NCBI GenBank assembly: GCA_965644315.1
Contig: CBFFRQ010000013.1
Location: forward strand, 682,001-746,000
Reading direction: 5' to 3'
DNA: 64,000 nucleotides
DNA from: Caecitellus pseudoparvulus
Taxonomy: Eukaryota; Bigyra: Bicosoecida
Shown: positions 1 to 11,316 of the stretch, piece after piece
Layout of the letters: each line of letters begins with the position of its first letter
Numbering within the stretch: the stretch's first letter is position 1
Position numbers and translations under genes: made by a program
The notes under the pieces: model-generated
The model's database searches: none
What the model saw: the letters and a program-made list of their open reading frames with translations, nothing else
What the model was told of the DNA's origin: nothing

Positions 1-88
1 CTACTTGCTGTGAAGCCCTTTCCTGGGCGGGAAGTGGCGGCACCAGGTGCTGAGTTTCCTCCGCGTTTCGTTCAGGCCACGCGCAGGC

Positions 89-2268
89 ATGGCTGCCGTG
101 AGCAAGGCTGCCACCGGCATGGGGAGTGCCGCGGTGCACAAGGGCTTCGAATGGTTTCGGTCCATCGGCAGCCCAGCTTTCTTTGTGGCTCCCATGGTCG
201 CACACAGCGAGCTCGCGTATCGCCTGCTGTGCCGAGAATACGGTGCTCAGATGACGGTGACGCCCATGATCCACGCCAAGTGCGTGGACACCCGCACTCC
301 CCGCACTGCAATCGCGTCGGAAGTACCCCATGCACGTCATGCGCTTGCAGGAAGTTCCTGACCTCCACCACCCTCCAGCGCTCCTTCTTCGACGCATGGT
401 CTTCTGACAACCCCCTCACCGTGCAGTTCTGCGCAAACGACCCAGACGAGCTGGTCGCTGCCGCAAAACTCGTGCAGCATGCTTGTGTCGCTGTGGACAT
501 CAACCTGGGATGCCCGCAAGGTATTGCTCGCAAGGGCTTTTACGGCGCTTTCCTCTTGGAGCACGTGGAGCTGGTGGCGGCCATGGTCAAGCGTTGCGCC
601 GAGGAGCTCACCGTGCCAGTCACGTGCAAGATCCGCGTGCTGCCTGACGAAGCTGACACCATGAGGCTGGTGGATGCCATCGTTGAAGCAGGGGCCAGCT
701 TGCTGACGGTACATGGCCGCACGCGGCAGGAGAACAAGACGCTGGCAGTCGAGGCCCACTGGGATGCCATCCGTGCCATCAAGCAGCGCGTGCCCATTCC
801 AGTTATTGCCAATGGCGGCATGTTCAACCAAGCTGACATTGCGAGATGCCTGCATGAGACGGGCGCAGATGGCGTCATGCTGTCTGAAGCAGTGCTGGAG
901 AACCCCAGCGTGTTTTCAGGCGGCGTGCACCTGCCGTCTGGTCGCGTACACAACGCACTGGACATGACATGGAGGTACTTGGAAATCGCTGAGGCGGTGG
1001 GTGCAAGGTGGAAACACGTGCAAGGGCACACACTGAAAATGCTGTATGGAGGTCTGTCCCAGCACGCTGACCTGCAGCAAGCGCTGCCGAAGGTGCCGTA
1101 CAAGCAGCAGTATGCGGGCGTGCGCCGCATCGTGCGGGAGCTGGCAGCTCGCTTTGACGTGCCTCTCCACGACACCCCCCTCACACACACACTGCTGCCC
1201 CCCGATGACGTCAGTGCTGACCGCATCCTGTGGCAAGTGCGCTCGGCAGCCCAGGAAGCGTTCATGGCCGCTCAGACGAAGCATGACCGAGCAAACATGA
1301 CCCTGCCTCTTGTGCGTGCCAGGGATGAGGCCCTGGCGGCAGCAGCAGCGGCTGTCATGGAGCATGGCAAGGTGCGAGTCCCCTGCCTTCCACTGCCAGT
1401 GTGCGCCGAGGTAGCTGCGGCAGCCATGCGATTGCCTGCCGTGCCCACTGCCCCTGCCAGCGCAGCCTCCCGTCACTTGGCTGAGCAGGCAGCAGCTGTA
1501 CAGCAACCTCCTCCTGCGGAGGGCAGTGGTCTGACGAGGGGCCAGCAGCCAATGCCTCCACTCTGCACCCCACGCCCCTACTTCATGCGGGAGGTGGTGG
1601 CTTGGGCCAGTGGGGACAGAGTGACCAAGGCAGCCATGGAGCTCGCCCACCCCACAGACATCACCTTCCCGCGGCCGGGTATGTGGTACTACCGGCACGC
1701 ACCACGAGTCATCGCTGCGGCCTTGGCACCTTGTGCCACGGCTGCAGAAGCCATGCTGGACATCGCCATGGCCCGGGCTGCTCGCTTTCGCACGCACGTG
1801 GTGCGGGATGCGGGTGCCCTCAAAGCATACCTGCTTGCCAAGCATGGGCAGGCCCTGGGAGTTTCCAGCACTCATGTGCACCCTTGTAAGCCACCATGCC
1901 GGGGGTATTCAGTGCTCCCTGCTTCTCTCCCGGCAGTGTACTCCTGCCCGCCCTCGTCAGCTGCTTCTCTGCAGGAAGACGAGCCTGCACTGACCAGCGC
2001 CCGTACTTGGCTGGAGCAAGACTTGACTCGCATCCCCTCCAGTATGCGGGAGGCGCTGGCTGCTGAAATGGTGCCCCTGCCCATCATGGATGCGGAGCAA
2101 GCGTTGGCCTTGGCCCGCGGTACCATTTCAGCCGAGGAGTTGGGCGGGCCTCAGGCAGGCGAGGGCGCAGACGTCATCGACGGCGCGCCTGATGCCGACG
2201 AAGCACCCACCGTGGGCATGGCGCACCTCTTTGGCGAAGAGGGCGGTGACGATGAGTTCGAGGAGTGA
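89..2268 (+). CDS. tRNA-dihydrouridine synthase, DUS1-like
   Basis: Flavin-dependent enzyme reducing uridine to dihydrouridine in the tRNA D-loop (Dus1/DUS1L type by similarity). Two exons, 89-279 and 351-2268, joined by a 71-nt GT-AG intron that restores the reading across IHAK/KFLT; the product is 702 aa. The N-terminal half has the TIM-barrel signatures FVAPMVAHSELAYRLL and NLGCPQGIARKG (the Cys is the expected general acid), then TVHGRTR and VIANGGM. The C-terminal 300 residues are an Ala/Pro-rich extension ending in an acidic tail. ATG 89 is used because the upstream in-frame start is only GTG. A possible extra in-frame intron lies at 1886-1936 (gtaag...cag, 51 nt); removing it leaves the frame intact, so I cannot decide. 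The stop is 60 nt from the convergent S7e gene. Confidence 0.88.
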
Positions 2269-2328
2269 GGCTCCTCCACGTGTGCATTTCAGGCACTCAG
2301 CAATGCAGTGCCTCGTCAACAGGCTTGC

Positions 2329-3130
2329 TTAGCTGCGGCCACCGCGAGAGCTGGCGAACTGGAACTTGACATCCTTGGAGGTCATGGCCTTGTACACAGC
2401 CGAGAAGGTGTCCAGCTTGTTCTCCAACTGCACCTGCTCCTTGGGGTCCAGGAAGACGTTCATGGTCTTGCTGCCGTCGGTGCGCAGGACAGTCTGCTTG
2501 CCGACGATCTGGCTGGGGAACACGACGTCGTCCAGGAGGGCCTCCTGCACCACCTTCAGCGTGCGGGAGCGGGGGATGGGGCCCTTGTTCACGCTGTTGC
2601 GCTTCCATGCCTTGCCCAGCATGGTGCGGTTGGCCACGATGAGGACGTGGGAGTCGGTGAACTTCTTCTCCAGCTCCTCGACCAGGCTCTTCTGGATCTT
2701 GTGGTAGTCAGCCAGCTGGGTGTAGGGCACGAACAGCACAACTGCGGTCTTGCCATCAGCGGTGATCTCGCGAGCAGCGGTGATGTGCAGGGGGAACAGG
2801 TCGGCCTTCATGCCGGAGTGGTTCGCCTCGATGTTGTAGATCTCCTGAGCCACCTGCTCCTCGAAGGGAGTGGGGGTGGCATCACCGGCCTTCTTGATCT
2901 TGCGACGGCCCTGCGAGCACGGAGAGGGACTTAGAGTGCACGCTCGTGCCTAAACGCTGTCTGCATCGCCCACGCCCGCTGCTTCAGCCTAGGAAACATG
3001 GAGGCACGCCCCCACAGCACCAGCCTCAATTTCCGCAATGCACAGATCTCTGGCCCCCCCCACAAGCTGCACCAGGGCCCACCACAAGGCGCCGATGCCC
3101 AACTAAGCGCACTGAACTCACCAGGAACAT
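2329..3130 (-). CDS. RPS7: 40S ribosomal protein S7e
   Basis: Small-subunit ribosomal protein of the cytoplasmic ribosome. The main exon 2910-2329 encodes nearly all of it, with the hallmark stretches HITAAREI, VVLFVPY, LEKKFTDSHVLIVANR and a C-terminal KFQFASSRGG. It opens directly after a cag acceptor with GRRKIKK. S7e proteins begin M-F-x-x-R-x-K-I, and exactly this is made by joining a 9-nt first coding exon at 3130-3122 (ATG TTC CTG followed by gtgagt). The intron is then 211 nt, longer than most here. The product is 196 aa, normal for the family. The first exon is an inference from family conservation, splice sites and phase; the rest is certain. Confidence 0.93.
3027..3036 (-). promoter_or_regulatory. 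GCGGAAATTG element inside RPS7 intron 1
   Basis: GCGGAAATTG on the minus strand, the sense strand of RPS7, 86 nt into its first intron. It is the same 9-mer (GCGGAAATT) found upstream of six other genes in this window and the only copy found downstream of an assigned ATG. Confidence 0.4.
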
Positions 3131-4085
3131 GCTGTGCAGAGGAAGGCAGATGCGGCAAAAGGTGTGGCGCAAGCTGCAGGTGTGGAAGGGCACTGTCGGC
3201 GCTGCGGCAACTCACGCTGACGAAAATGTGATGAGCTGGAGTTAAACAACACCTGCCAACAGCTGAACAGCTGAAAAACATAAGGGTGTGCACGTGGGTG
3301 GGGCTCTGAAAGTGCAGGGGCGAGGCTGGCTGCCCTGGCGAGCAAAGGTATGCCGGAGGGTGCATAAATCGGGTGCGCGAATGATGTACTTTCCAGGTTT
3401 CCGGAGGCTGAGCGTACCCCCCCTCCCTGCCATGCACCCCGCGCAGTGCAGAGAGCACTAATCGCACTGGGGAGATGTAATGATACTGAAGGTTGCCTTG
3501 CGGAAGTTTATCCCTCACTCAAGGTCGTTGTGCTGTGTGCAAGTGGGAAACGCCTGAATGGCGATTTGCTCCACGCCCAGCGACGACGGCCCAGCAGGTG
3601 CCACTTGAGCAGAGAGAAAGACAAATATTTTGGCGTGGGGTTGCCATTGGCGCCTCGGGGCGCGGTGCAAGGGCTGAACAAGCGGCAACGCAGCACCACA
3701 AACGCTACCCCGTCCAGGCCCGCCTGCGAGTTGCGCATCTTGAGTAACTGCCGCAAGAGGGCTGACCAGAGACCACCCTGGTTCATGTGTTTGGACTTCA
3801 TAGCAATTCTTTGTAGGGGCGTCTCCGTGAGGGAAAGCTGTGCTCGTTTCATTGAACTTTCGCCGTTGGTGCAGCGTGGCACCGCACTGCACATTCACTT
3901 CCCCACCAGACCTTTCACACCTGGTGTGCCACTCACACATTTTTCTTCGCCGTTGCCCGTGCCCACCCGTGCTCTCAAACCCACCCTCCGCCCCTGCAAC
4001 AGTTGCCGTGCGGAAATTGGCAGGACCAGAGTTGAGCTAAAGCCGAGGCAGGACCCGCAACGCGGAAGAAACGCACGCTCGCGAC
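3131..4085. other. Intergenic region between RPS7 and the sugar transporter
   Basis: A 955-nt divergent spacer. Open frames cross it (for example 3446-4120 on +), but none resembles a known protein and none continues into a gene. It presumably holds both promoters. The only notable element is the GCGGAAATTGG copy near its right end. Confidence 0.6.
4010..4020 (+). promoter_or_regulatory. GCGGAAATTGG element upstream of sugar transporter
   Basis: A sense-oriented GCGGAAATTGG ends 65 nt before the transporter ATG at 4086. It is one of seven copies of the core in the window. Confidence 0.5.
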
Positions 4086-5820
4086 ATGTCAGAGGCTGGC
4101 CGAACGCTGCTGTCAGATGAATCGTGAGTCTGTGTGTGCCTTGCAGCAGCACACGTGTGCACTGTGCCCTGCAACCCGACCGCAGCAAGGATGCGCCCCA
4201 GTGGCCCTGGGGCCTCTGGGTATCAGCAGGCTTGCTGGCGACTGGAAGCTTTCTATCGGGATGGCACACTGCTGTGCTGAATACCACGTTGGATGAGGGA
4301 GAAGTTGGTTCCCTCCTGCACTCCATCTCGCTTTCTGTGCCAGCCCGTGAGGCTGCCAGTGCGCTGACCATCGCAGGCGGAGCTGTCGGCTCTGCCATGG
4401 CCTTCATCCCGCAGCGGTTCGGTTACCGCCCCACCATCCTCTGCACCAACCTGATCTTCATCGGTGGCACGCTGCTCACCCTGTTCCCCACACTTGAGAC
4501 TCTCCTCGTGGGGCGTGTGTTGGTGGGCATTGCCGTCGGCATCAACAACACCACTGCTCCGGTGCTGCTGTCGGAGATCGCACCAGATGCGGTGAGGGGC
4601 CTCTTCACAACCATGCATCAACTGGGCATAACCATTGGCATCCTTGCATCTGGTCTGGCTGGCTTCGGTTTCGTCTCCTACGTGCCCATGGGTTGGCGCT
4701 ACTTGTTCATGCTGGGCTTCATCTGCCCGGCTGTACAGCTGTTGTTTGGGTGGTACTTCCTCCCTGAGAGCCCTAGATGGTTGCTGAGGCAGGCTCAGCA
4801 CGAAAAGGCCCGTGCGGTGTGAGTCAGACACCCCTGCACAGCACCGCTCCCTCGCAACGCTAGCACCCACTGCTCCCCCTGCTTCGCAGTCTCACGGTGC
4901 TTCGCCCGGCAGCATGGGGTGTGGAGAAAGAACTGGACATCATGGCAGCATCGGCTGAAGCCGAGGCTGCTGCGCAAGCAGGTGTCACGTGGGCATCCCT
5001 GTTGGAGCCCCAGAACCGGAAAGCGCTCACCATCGGCGTAGGCATGCTGCTGTACAGCTGCTTCTCAGGCATCAACACTGTCATCCTGTACTCCACCACC
5101 ATCTTTGGCTTTGCAGGGGTCAAGTCGGCCCTCCTCTCCACTGTCCTTGTCTTCGGCCTCAACGTGCTCATGACCATCTTCGTCACCGCTGCTGTGGACC
5201 GGGCAGGTCGCAAGGTGTTCCTGCTCTCCGGCTCAGCAGCCATGATCGTCGCCCTCGTCTCCCTTGGCGTGGTGCTGCTGGCCATGCCCACGAGCACGGT
5301 GCAGGGCTGGTTGGCGGTGCTGGCTGTGCTGGTGTACGTTGCCGGCTTCGCCGTGTCCTTTGGAGGTGTGGGCTTCACGCTGCTATCGGAGGTGGTGCCC
5401 ACGGCCATCCGACCCAAGGCCTTTGCCGTCGCCTTGACTTCCAACTTCGTCAGCAACCTGGCGCTGACCCTTTCAGTGCTGTCCCTCATCGAGGCCCTCG
5501 GCTGGGGCGCCCCCGAGCACCACCGCAAGCGTGGAGTGGCAGTGCTGTACCTCGTCTTCGCCGGCATTGTGGCGTCTGCATTCGCCTTCGTGTGGCTGTA
5601 CGTTCCAGAGACCAAGGGCAGGTCCCTCGAAGAAATCGCACGCCTCATGGGCACAAGTCCTGAAGCCTTGCAGGCCCCAACTCTGCTGCCACAGGGAAGC
5701 GGACCCGAGACTGCCATGGACCACACCAGCTCCTCGCCGGCCGGCATCTCACTGCCCGGCGGGCGCAGCGGCAGCGCCGAGCAGCAGCCACTCATCCGTC
5801 GCGCTGCAGCAGCAGTGTGA
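4086..5820 (+). CDS. MFS sugar transporter (sugar porter family)
   Basis: Twelve-helix membrane transporter of the major facilitator superfamily, likely moving hexoses or similar sugars with protons. Exons 4086-4123, 4186-4818 and 4890-5820 (introns of 62 and 71 nt) give 533 aa and join cleanly as SKDAP and RAVLTVLRP. Family signatures visible: PESPRWLLRQ at the end of the first six helices, a central cytosolic loop, SCFSGINTVILYSTTIFG in helix 7, and PETKGRSLEEIARLM after helix 12. The C-terminus has a Ser/Gly-rich tail. The membrane (plasma, tonoplast or plastid) cannot be told; the short N-terminus shows no clear transit peptide. Substrate is inferred from family only. Confidence 0.88.
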
Positions 5821-5833
5821 CATTCTGCGCACA

Positions 5834-6402
5834 TCACCGCTGCTCTGTGGTATCGGGGTCGGTGCCACTCCCATCCTCGGCGCTGGCTACGGCGGCTGTT
5901 GGGGGCTTGAACAGCTCGGGCTGCGAAGTGTACACCTTCTCCCACTGCTCACGCAGGTTATCAGGCAGTGTGGCTGGGAGCGTCACCTTTCCAGACTCAG
6001 CATCATAGATCAGCAGCCACTCTCTCTTCAGCTGGGAGCGCACGCGGCGCTCCTTCTTCTCCCGAGCCCAATCTGCACCAGCGCACGCAAACACTCCGCT
6101 TGCAGCAGGCAATGCACTGAAACCGCTGGCTGCGAGGGGGACTCACCACCGAATTTGAAAACACCCCGAACTTTTGCCCGATCCGCAGTCTGTGAGCAGG
6201 GCGGCCGGCGCAGGTCTGCATCGGGACTCCCGCCCGGCCCAGCGTTTCATGCGCCACACACCCTGGGATAAGGCTGCACATCAGTGACAACCCAGTGCGT
6301 ACCGGGGTACTTCAACCACCTCCTTCGCGTGAAGTGGCTTCCCACGCCGAGCGTGCGCATGAGGAAGATGTGGTCGAAGAGGTTCTGGCCCGCTTTCGTC
6401 AT
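5834..6402 (-). CDS. Probable mitochondrial ribosomal protein mS34
   Basis: Small basic protein assembled from three exons, 6402-6262, 6189-6147 and 6072-5834, with GT-AG introns of 72 and 74 nt whose phases agree; 140 aa. The N-terminal part reads LFDHIFLMRTLGVGSHFTRR then RWLKYPGTHWVVT, followed by KVRGVFKFGDW. This is the pattern of mS34 proteins: a leading LPxxGVGxxVTRxRW, an aromatic-W-x-I/V-T strand, then a G-x-x-W/V-R-GVL strand. The C-terminus is charged. ATG 6402 is the nearest start; an upstream exon is possible. It is convergent with the sugar transporter, stops 13 nt apart. The assignment rests on remembered family patterns, so it could be another small organellar protein. Confidence 0.6.
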
Positions 6403-6572
6403 GCCTAATGCTGGGAGCGGGAAAGTCGAAACGCTGTCAGCTACGCCTTGTTCACGACACTGTACTGGCAAGGCCCAAGACGGCCAGCTCGAAGGTGAAG
6501 AGCTGCTTCAGAACCTCGGAAGTAATTGAAAGTGCCCTGCATCTGAATTGACGTGGAGGTGTTGCGCACGCA

Positions 6573-9500
6573 TCAGCGACGGACACCACGAGGGGGGCCC
6601 CGCCGAGAGCCGGGCCCGCCACGGTCGTCCCTGCGGGCACCCTTGGGGCCGTGCATGCCGCCACCCCCTCGGTCTCCATCACGTGGACGCTTTGTGCCGC
6701 GCTGTGGCTCGGGGCCACCTGGTCGGTGAGGCTGCCCCCCGCGGTGGTGCCCTTGCGCGTGGCCATGTCCACCACGCCCCCCAAAGTGGTCACGCGGAGG
6801 GGGGGGTGACGCACGAGGCCGCCCATCTCCATCCCGAGGCGCGTCCCCTGCGAATGCCTCACCACCCCGTGATACTTGCAGTGAGCTCCCCCGCCCGCCA
6901 GCAGGCCGCCGACCCGCCCAATCCTTGCGTTCTGACTGGGCTGGAGCCGGCCGCGTGTCGCGCCTGACCGCCTGGCTCGCCACAGGCGGCTGGGAGGGCG
7001 CAGGTGGCACGGACTTGACACGCCGGCCGTCGTCAGCGTGAATAGAAGCAGGCAGGCCTTCCAGGCGCGGGGACAGCATGGCATGAAACCCACGCGCCAA
7101 CGTCTTGAGGTCCTGCCGGGAGTCCGTGTCGCGCACCGCCTCCACTTGGCGCAGGATCTTGCTGCCCTTGGCTTTTGCAAAGGGGTACAGGCCGTGCAGC
7201 CGCCGCAGCACAAGGATGGAGTTCTTGATGTGGGTGTGCTCCCCCGTCTTGAGGAGCACTTCAAACACCGTGCACAGTCGGTTGTCCCACGCGTTCATGC
7301 AGGTCAAGTACTCCCGGTGGGAGATGAGGGCCGGCTGGCTGAACTTCTTGCGCCAACTCTTGCGCAGCTGCCGCTCCGCCTCGAACGTCTTGCCGTCGGA
7401 CCACACCATGAGCTGGCTGAGCACCTCCCGCAAGAAAATGCCCAAGTTCACTGCCTCCACCTCAGTGCAAGCCGGCAGCGTCGAGACGCAGCACGCCAGC
7501 GTCTGAGTGAACAGCTTGATGGACGACAGATTTGGCACATCCAGCTCGTGGAGCAGCAGGATGAAGCGAGCAGCGAACAGCGCATCCTGGGGTGACAGCA
7601 GCGCCCGTGGCACTGTGCACATGTGGCTGAAGTGGTACCACACCTCGACGCGGGTGCTGCGAGGCACGAAGGTCGGGGCCAGCACCTCCAGCGCTGCCAA
7701 CACAGCTTCGGTGTGTGCCCTGTGAGAAGACATCGACTTCTCAAGCTCTGCCAAGTTCGCCTGGGCTTCAGCGGCCTGTGCGGCAGCAGCCTTCCGCTCT
7801 GCGGGGGTGGCAGTGTGGCTGTCCAACGCCCGCTGAGCGGCAGCACTGGACGACTTGAGCGCTGCAATGGAGGCAGAGTAGGCGCCCTGCGGAAAGAAAA
7901 TGTCAGGCGCGTCGTGGGACCAGAATGCAGAGTACAGGGAGGAGGACAGGGAATCCCAAACGCTGCCGCTGCTGGGGGTGCTGATGCTGGCGCCATCCTT
8001 CGTTCGCAGCACTTGGGCTGGGGCCACTTGCAACAAAACCTCCACGCCCTTCCGCATCCCCGTGCTGCGCAAGGCGTGCAGCGGGGATGCTACAACGCCC
8101 ACATTCAGAGCTGTGCTGCTATCCACCTGCTCAGTGGGTGCTGCATCCCCGCTGGGGTCGCTGGCCTGTGTGGCCGCCGCAGGTTGACCCTCGCTTGCAG
8201 CGACGCCAGAGCCTGCGTCCTCACCCTCAACGTGGTCGGGTGGCGACTCAGCACCGTCCGATTCCTCCCAGGCAGCAACCTTGACCTGTTCACCACCCCG
8301 CAGCACAGCACAGCCCCCCGGGTACGTCACGGCGCGGATGAGGGGTCGCACCAGCGCCCAGGCCGTCGCTGTCGGGAGGGAGAAGCTTGTGAACAGGTCC
8401 GCAACACTGGGCAGAGCTTCGGCCAGCTGGGGAGCCGTGAGCTCGCCCCCCTGCACAACCTCCAAAAGCTGCAGCAGCAGCGAGTGAACGGCATCGTACC
8501 GAGCCCCCATGATCTTCAAGGGCAGCGAGGCAGAGCTCTCACCGTACAGCACCTGCCCTCGAAGCTGCGCCAGAGCCAACAACAGCACGCTCAAAGGCGG
8601 CGCCTTGCCTGCTTGTTGGTTCCGCAGCAGCACCTTCACGAAGTGAGCCACGCCTTGGGCCTTGGGCAGGTCTTCGCTCCGCACCATGGCCGTGACTTGC
8701 TTCAGCAAGCTGGGGCCTGCGAGACCTTGCACGGCAGAGTCAGCAATGTCGGCGACATGAGTCACCCCGACGCCTCCCTCCACGAGCGCCTTCAGGGGCC
8801 ACACAGGGTGCAAATCACCACACAGGAGGCGACGCTGAAGCTGGAACATCAAGCCTTGAATGGGTGCAGATGGAAAGCGACGGACAAAGGTGCAACAGAA
8901 GGCGCTGACGGCGGAGAGCCACGGCTGAGGCGTCAACCCGTCTTCTTGCAAAGCAGCCCGCTGGGAAGCAGCCAGGGCCGTCAAGGAATAAACTGCTTGG
9001 TCCAAAGACATAGGAGACATGGACCACATGCCCTGCGACGTCACCAACTCAATCAAATTCGCGTACTGCTGCAGAGATGTGAGCAGCGTCTGGAACAACA
9101 CTAGCCCGTTGCAGGGCGCAACCTTCCCAAACTGCTGGCCAGCACGGCGAATGGTGTCCTCAGCCACGCGCTTCAGCGCCTGCTTCGTTTCGGTGTCGGC
9201 ACGCAGTCCCATGAGCTTGCCGAACAAGTCCATGCCCACGCCGAGCCTGGCAGGCGGCGCACACAAGTGCGTCGCGTCACCGCACAGGTGCACGGGCACG
9301 ACCGCTGGCGCTCCACCGTACACATCTCGCAACATGTGCGCGTACACGGCGTACCTCAGATGCCAGGGAAGGGTTCCGAGGCAACTCCAAACAGCAGAAG
9401 AAGCGCTCCGGTCAGCTCCACAGGCGGCCAGGGCAGGCACTATGACATACTGCATCCACGAAAGGACGACTCCTCGCGGACTGGCCGCGTCCACACGCGA

Positions 9501-11258
9501 CTCGCTGGAGCTTGGCGGGCTGCCACTCTGAGCAAGAGCGGCGCAGCACGCACACAACCGCTTGAACAACTCCCTCGACTGGCTCAAGCCCAGCCCGAGA
9601 CATGCAACCACAGGGGCAACGCGCTGCAGCAGAGCAATGCTGGCCTCGGCACCAGCAGGCAGCAACAGCAGGGCCAAGTCAATCAGGCAAGTAGCAAGAG
9701 GGGGGCAAATACCCGGGTGTGTCCCACCCCCCTCCCCATGTACTGCCAACAACTCCATAGCGAGCTGCCACGCCGTGCAGTGCACTGAGGCTGCTCCACT
9801 GACAGAATTCCAATCAGCAGCTGCGAGAGAACCAACTTTGCCTGACGCCAGGCTCCCCCCTTGCTCCAGGCACCGTGCTGCAGCTGAGGTGCTCAGCACA
9901 ACCAGCCCACGAACAATGCCCACCAGGCCATCCTTGCAGGTCAGTGCTGCCAACGCTGCCTCGGGACAACGCAGGCAGCGGGCGTGCTGCGCCGCCGGCA
10001 CCAGGCCGGCGCCGTCATGAAGATGGGAGGCGCTTGCACCCGGACTGCCAGACCACACTCCAGACACACTGATTGGGGTGCTGCCAAGGATGTAGCCCGC
10101 ACTGCCAAGGCCGGGAGGAGCCTGAGCAGTGGTCTGCAGATCCTTCACACCAGCCCCAACGCTAGAGCCGCCGAGGGACAGCACAGAGTATGATGCACAC
10201 GCTTCAGACAGCGCCTCTTGAACTGCGGCGCCGCCCGCGCCGGCCTGAACATGCGCCAGCACGTCGGCGACGCTCAGACGGCCCTGGCACAACAACAGGG
10301 CTGTCGTGATGCTGCTCGCAAAGGAGGTCCCTCCTCCCGACATCCCCTCGCTGGCTGGTGTTGGCAGTAGTGATGAGGCATCTGCGCCTGCTTCCTGCTC
10401 TTCGCGAGGCTGATCAGCCGCTGCAATGTGGAAACCCCACAGGTGCGGGAGGCTGGCTTCGCTGAAGGTGTCAAACAATCTGGTGTACGTGCTGGACAGC
10501 TCTGCCAATCTGGCAAAAGGCAAGGCCTGCCTCAAACTGAGCAAGCGCTTACGCGCCAGGAGGGGCGGGACCCCCGCTGCTTGCTTAACACTCCGGCGCA
10601 GCCCGGCAAGTGCAAGCTCAGACACACCCCGCTCCAGGCCACACAGTGTCAGGTCAAGCAGCCTGTTTGCGTCGACTCGAAACCTGCCCACATACGCCCG
10701 TAAGTGCTCCACGGCAAGTGCGGGTGATGCTGGCGTTTCCGCAACCACCTCCAACACACTCTTGGCGAAGCCTTCACTTGCCTCAGCCAACAGGTTGTAC
10801 TTGCTCTGCTTGTAAAATCGACCCGTCCCTGCTCGCCTCACAGCAGGCAACAGAGAAGGAACCAGACGAGAAGTGCCGATGCATGCGTCTGGCAACGCGA
10901 CAGCCACAAGGTCGCTTGGGATGCCCTGAACCAAGCGCCGAATTGAGCTGCCAAGCGCTTCCTTTGAAGCACCCGGGTCTGAGCAAGCTCCGTGCAAGTG
11001 CCACAGCAACGTCACAGACTCGACGACAACTGCATGCCAGACTTCACTAGAAGCCTTGTTCACTTCGCAGAAGCCCCGCTCAAGGCCACTGAGGTCCACT
11101 GCTCCACGAGCCGCAGACCACACCACCCCTGCCACAACCCGCCTGCTCCATTCCCGCTTGTCAGCACATTGGCTTGCCGCTTTCTGGACCAAACTGACCA
11201 CAGCATCCACTGAATCTGGGACAGATTCGCAGAGAATCTGCTCGAAAAGGCTCATCAT
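6573..11258 (-). CDS. THOC2: THO complex subunit 2
   Basis: Large scaffold subunit of the nuclear THO/TREX complex, which couples transcription to mRNA packaging and export. One uninterrupted exon codes for about 1561 aa. The C-terminal half carries the conserved THO2 features: a region beginning STRVEVWYHFSHM, then PQDALFAARFILLLHEL, HREYLTCMNAWDNRL and LLKTGEHTHIKNSILVLRRL. The tail (last 120 residues) is Arg/Gly-rich with RGG-like repeats typical of RNA-binding tails. The open frame runs on to 11606, but the first sensible ATG pair (MMSLFEQIL) is at 11258, 47 nt downstream of a GCGGAAATTGG element, so I start there. The 4.7-kb exon without a needed intron is notable. Confidence 0.9.
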   Translation of the reverse strand: MMSLFEQILCESVPDSVDAVVSLVQKAASQCADKREWSRRVVAGVVWSAARGAVDLSGLERGFCEVNKASSEVWHAVVVESVTLLWHLHGACSDPGASKEALGSSIRRLVQGIPSDLVAVALPDACIGTSRLVPSLLPAVRRAGTGRFYKQSKYNLLAEASEGFAKSVLEVVAETPASPALAVEHLRAYVGRFRVDANRLLDLTLCGLERGVSELALAGLRRSVKQAAGVPPLLARKRLLSLRQALPFARLAELSSTYTRLFDTFSEASLPHLWGFHIAAADQPREEQEAGADASSLLPTPASEGMSGGGTSFASSITTALLLCQGRLSVADVLAHVQAGAGGAAVQEALSEACASYSVLSLGGSSVGAGVKDLQTTAQAPPGLGSAGYILGSTPISVSGVWSGSPGASASHLHDGAGLVPAAQHARCLRCPEAALAALTCKDGLVGIVRGLVVLSTSAAARCLEQGGSLASGKVGSLAAADWNSVSGAASVHCTAWQLAMELLAVHGEGGGTHPGICPPLATCLIDLALLLLPAGAEASIALLQRVAPVVACLGLGLSQSRELFKRLCACCAALAQSGSPPSSSESRVDAASPRGVVLSWMQYVIVPALAACGADRSASSAVWSCLGTLPWHLRYAVYAHMLRDVYGGAPAVVPVHLCGDATHLCAPPARLGVGMDLFGKLMGLRADTETKQALKRVAEDTIRRAGQQFGKVAPCNGLVLFQTLLTSLQQYANLIELVTSQGMWSMSPMSLDQAVYSLTALAASQRAALQEDGLTPQPWLSAVSAFCCTFVRRFPSAPIQGLMFQLQRRLLCGDLHPVWPLKALVEGGVGVTHVADIADSAVQGLAGPSLLKQVTAMVRSEDLPKAQGVAHFVKVLLRNQQAGKAPPLSVLLLALAQLRGQVLYGESSASLPLKIMGARYDAVHSLLLQLLEVVQGGELTAPQLAEALPSVADLFTSFSLPTATAWALVRPLIRAVTYPGGCAVLRGGEQVKVAAWEESDGAESPPDHVEGEDAGSGVAASEGQPAAATQASDPSGDAAPTEQVDSSTALNVGVVASPLHALRSTGMRKGVEVLLQVAPAQVLRTKDGASISTPSSGSVWDSLSSSLYSAFWSHDAPDIFFPQGAYSASIAALKSSSAAAQRALDSHTATPAERKAAAAQAAEAQANLAELEKSMSSHRAHTEAVLAALEVLAPTFVPRSTRVEVWYHFSHMCTVPRALLSPQDALFAARFILLLHELDVPNLSSIKLFTQTLACCVSTLPACTEVEAVNLGIFLREVLSQLMVWSDGKTFEAERQLRKSWRKKFSQPALISHREYLTCMNAWDNRLCTVFEVLLKTGEHTHIKNSILVLRRLHGLYPFAKAKGSKILRQVEAVRDTDSRQDLKTLARGFHAMLSPRLEGLPASIHADDGRRVKSVPPAPSQPPVASQAVRRDTRPAPAQSERKDWAGRRPAGGRGSSLQVSRGGEAFAGDAPRDGDGRPRASPPPPRDHFGGRGGHGHAQGHHRGGQPHRPGGPEPQRGTKRPRDGDRGGGGMHGPKGARRDDRGGPGSRRGPPRGVRR

Positions 11259-11305
11259 GCACGTCAGGAGCCACAGCACAGAAGAAGCGAGCCAACCCCA
11301 CGACA

Positions 11306-11316
11306 CCAATTTCCGC
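11306..11316 (-). promoter_or_regulatory. GCGGAAATTGG element upstream of THOC2
   Basis: GCGGAAATTGG on the minus strand, in the sense of THOC2, 47 nt before its ATG at 11258. Confidence 0.5.

Noticed and set aside
4860-5945. 361-codon open frame on the minus strand
   Set aside because: It is the antisense shadow of the sugar transporter's third exon; its composition (Ala, Ser, Thr, Arg) is the mirror of GC-rich codons and it has no family pattern.
7623-9104. 493-codon open frame on the plus strand
   Set aside because: Antisense to the THO2 exon, no recognisable motifs, His/Gln/Arg-rich as expected from reversed GC-rich coding DNA.
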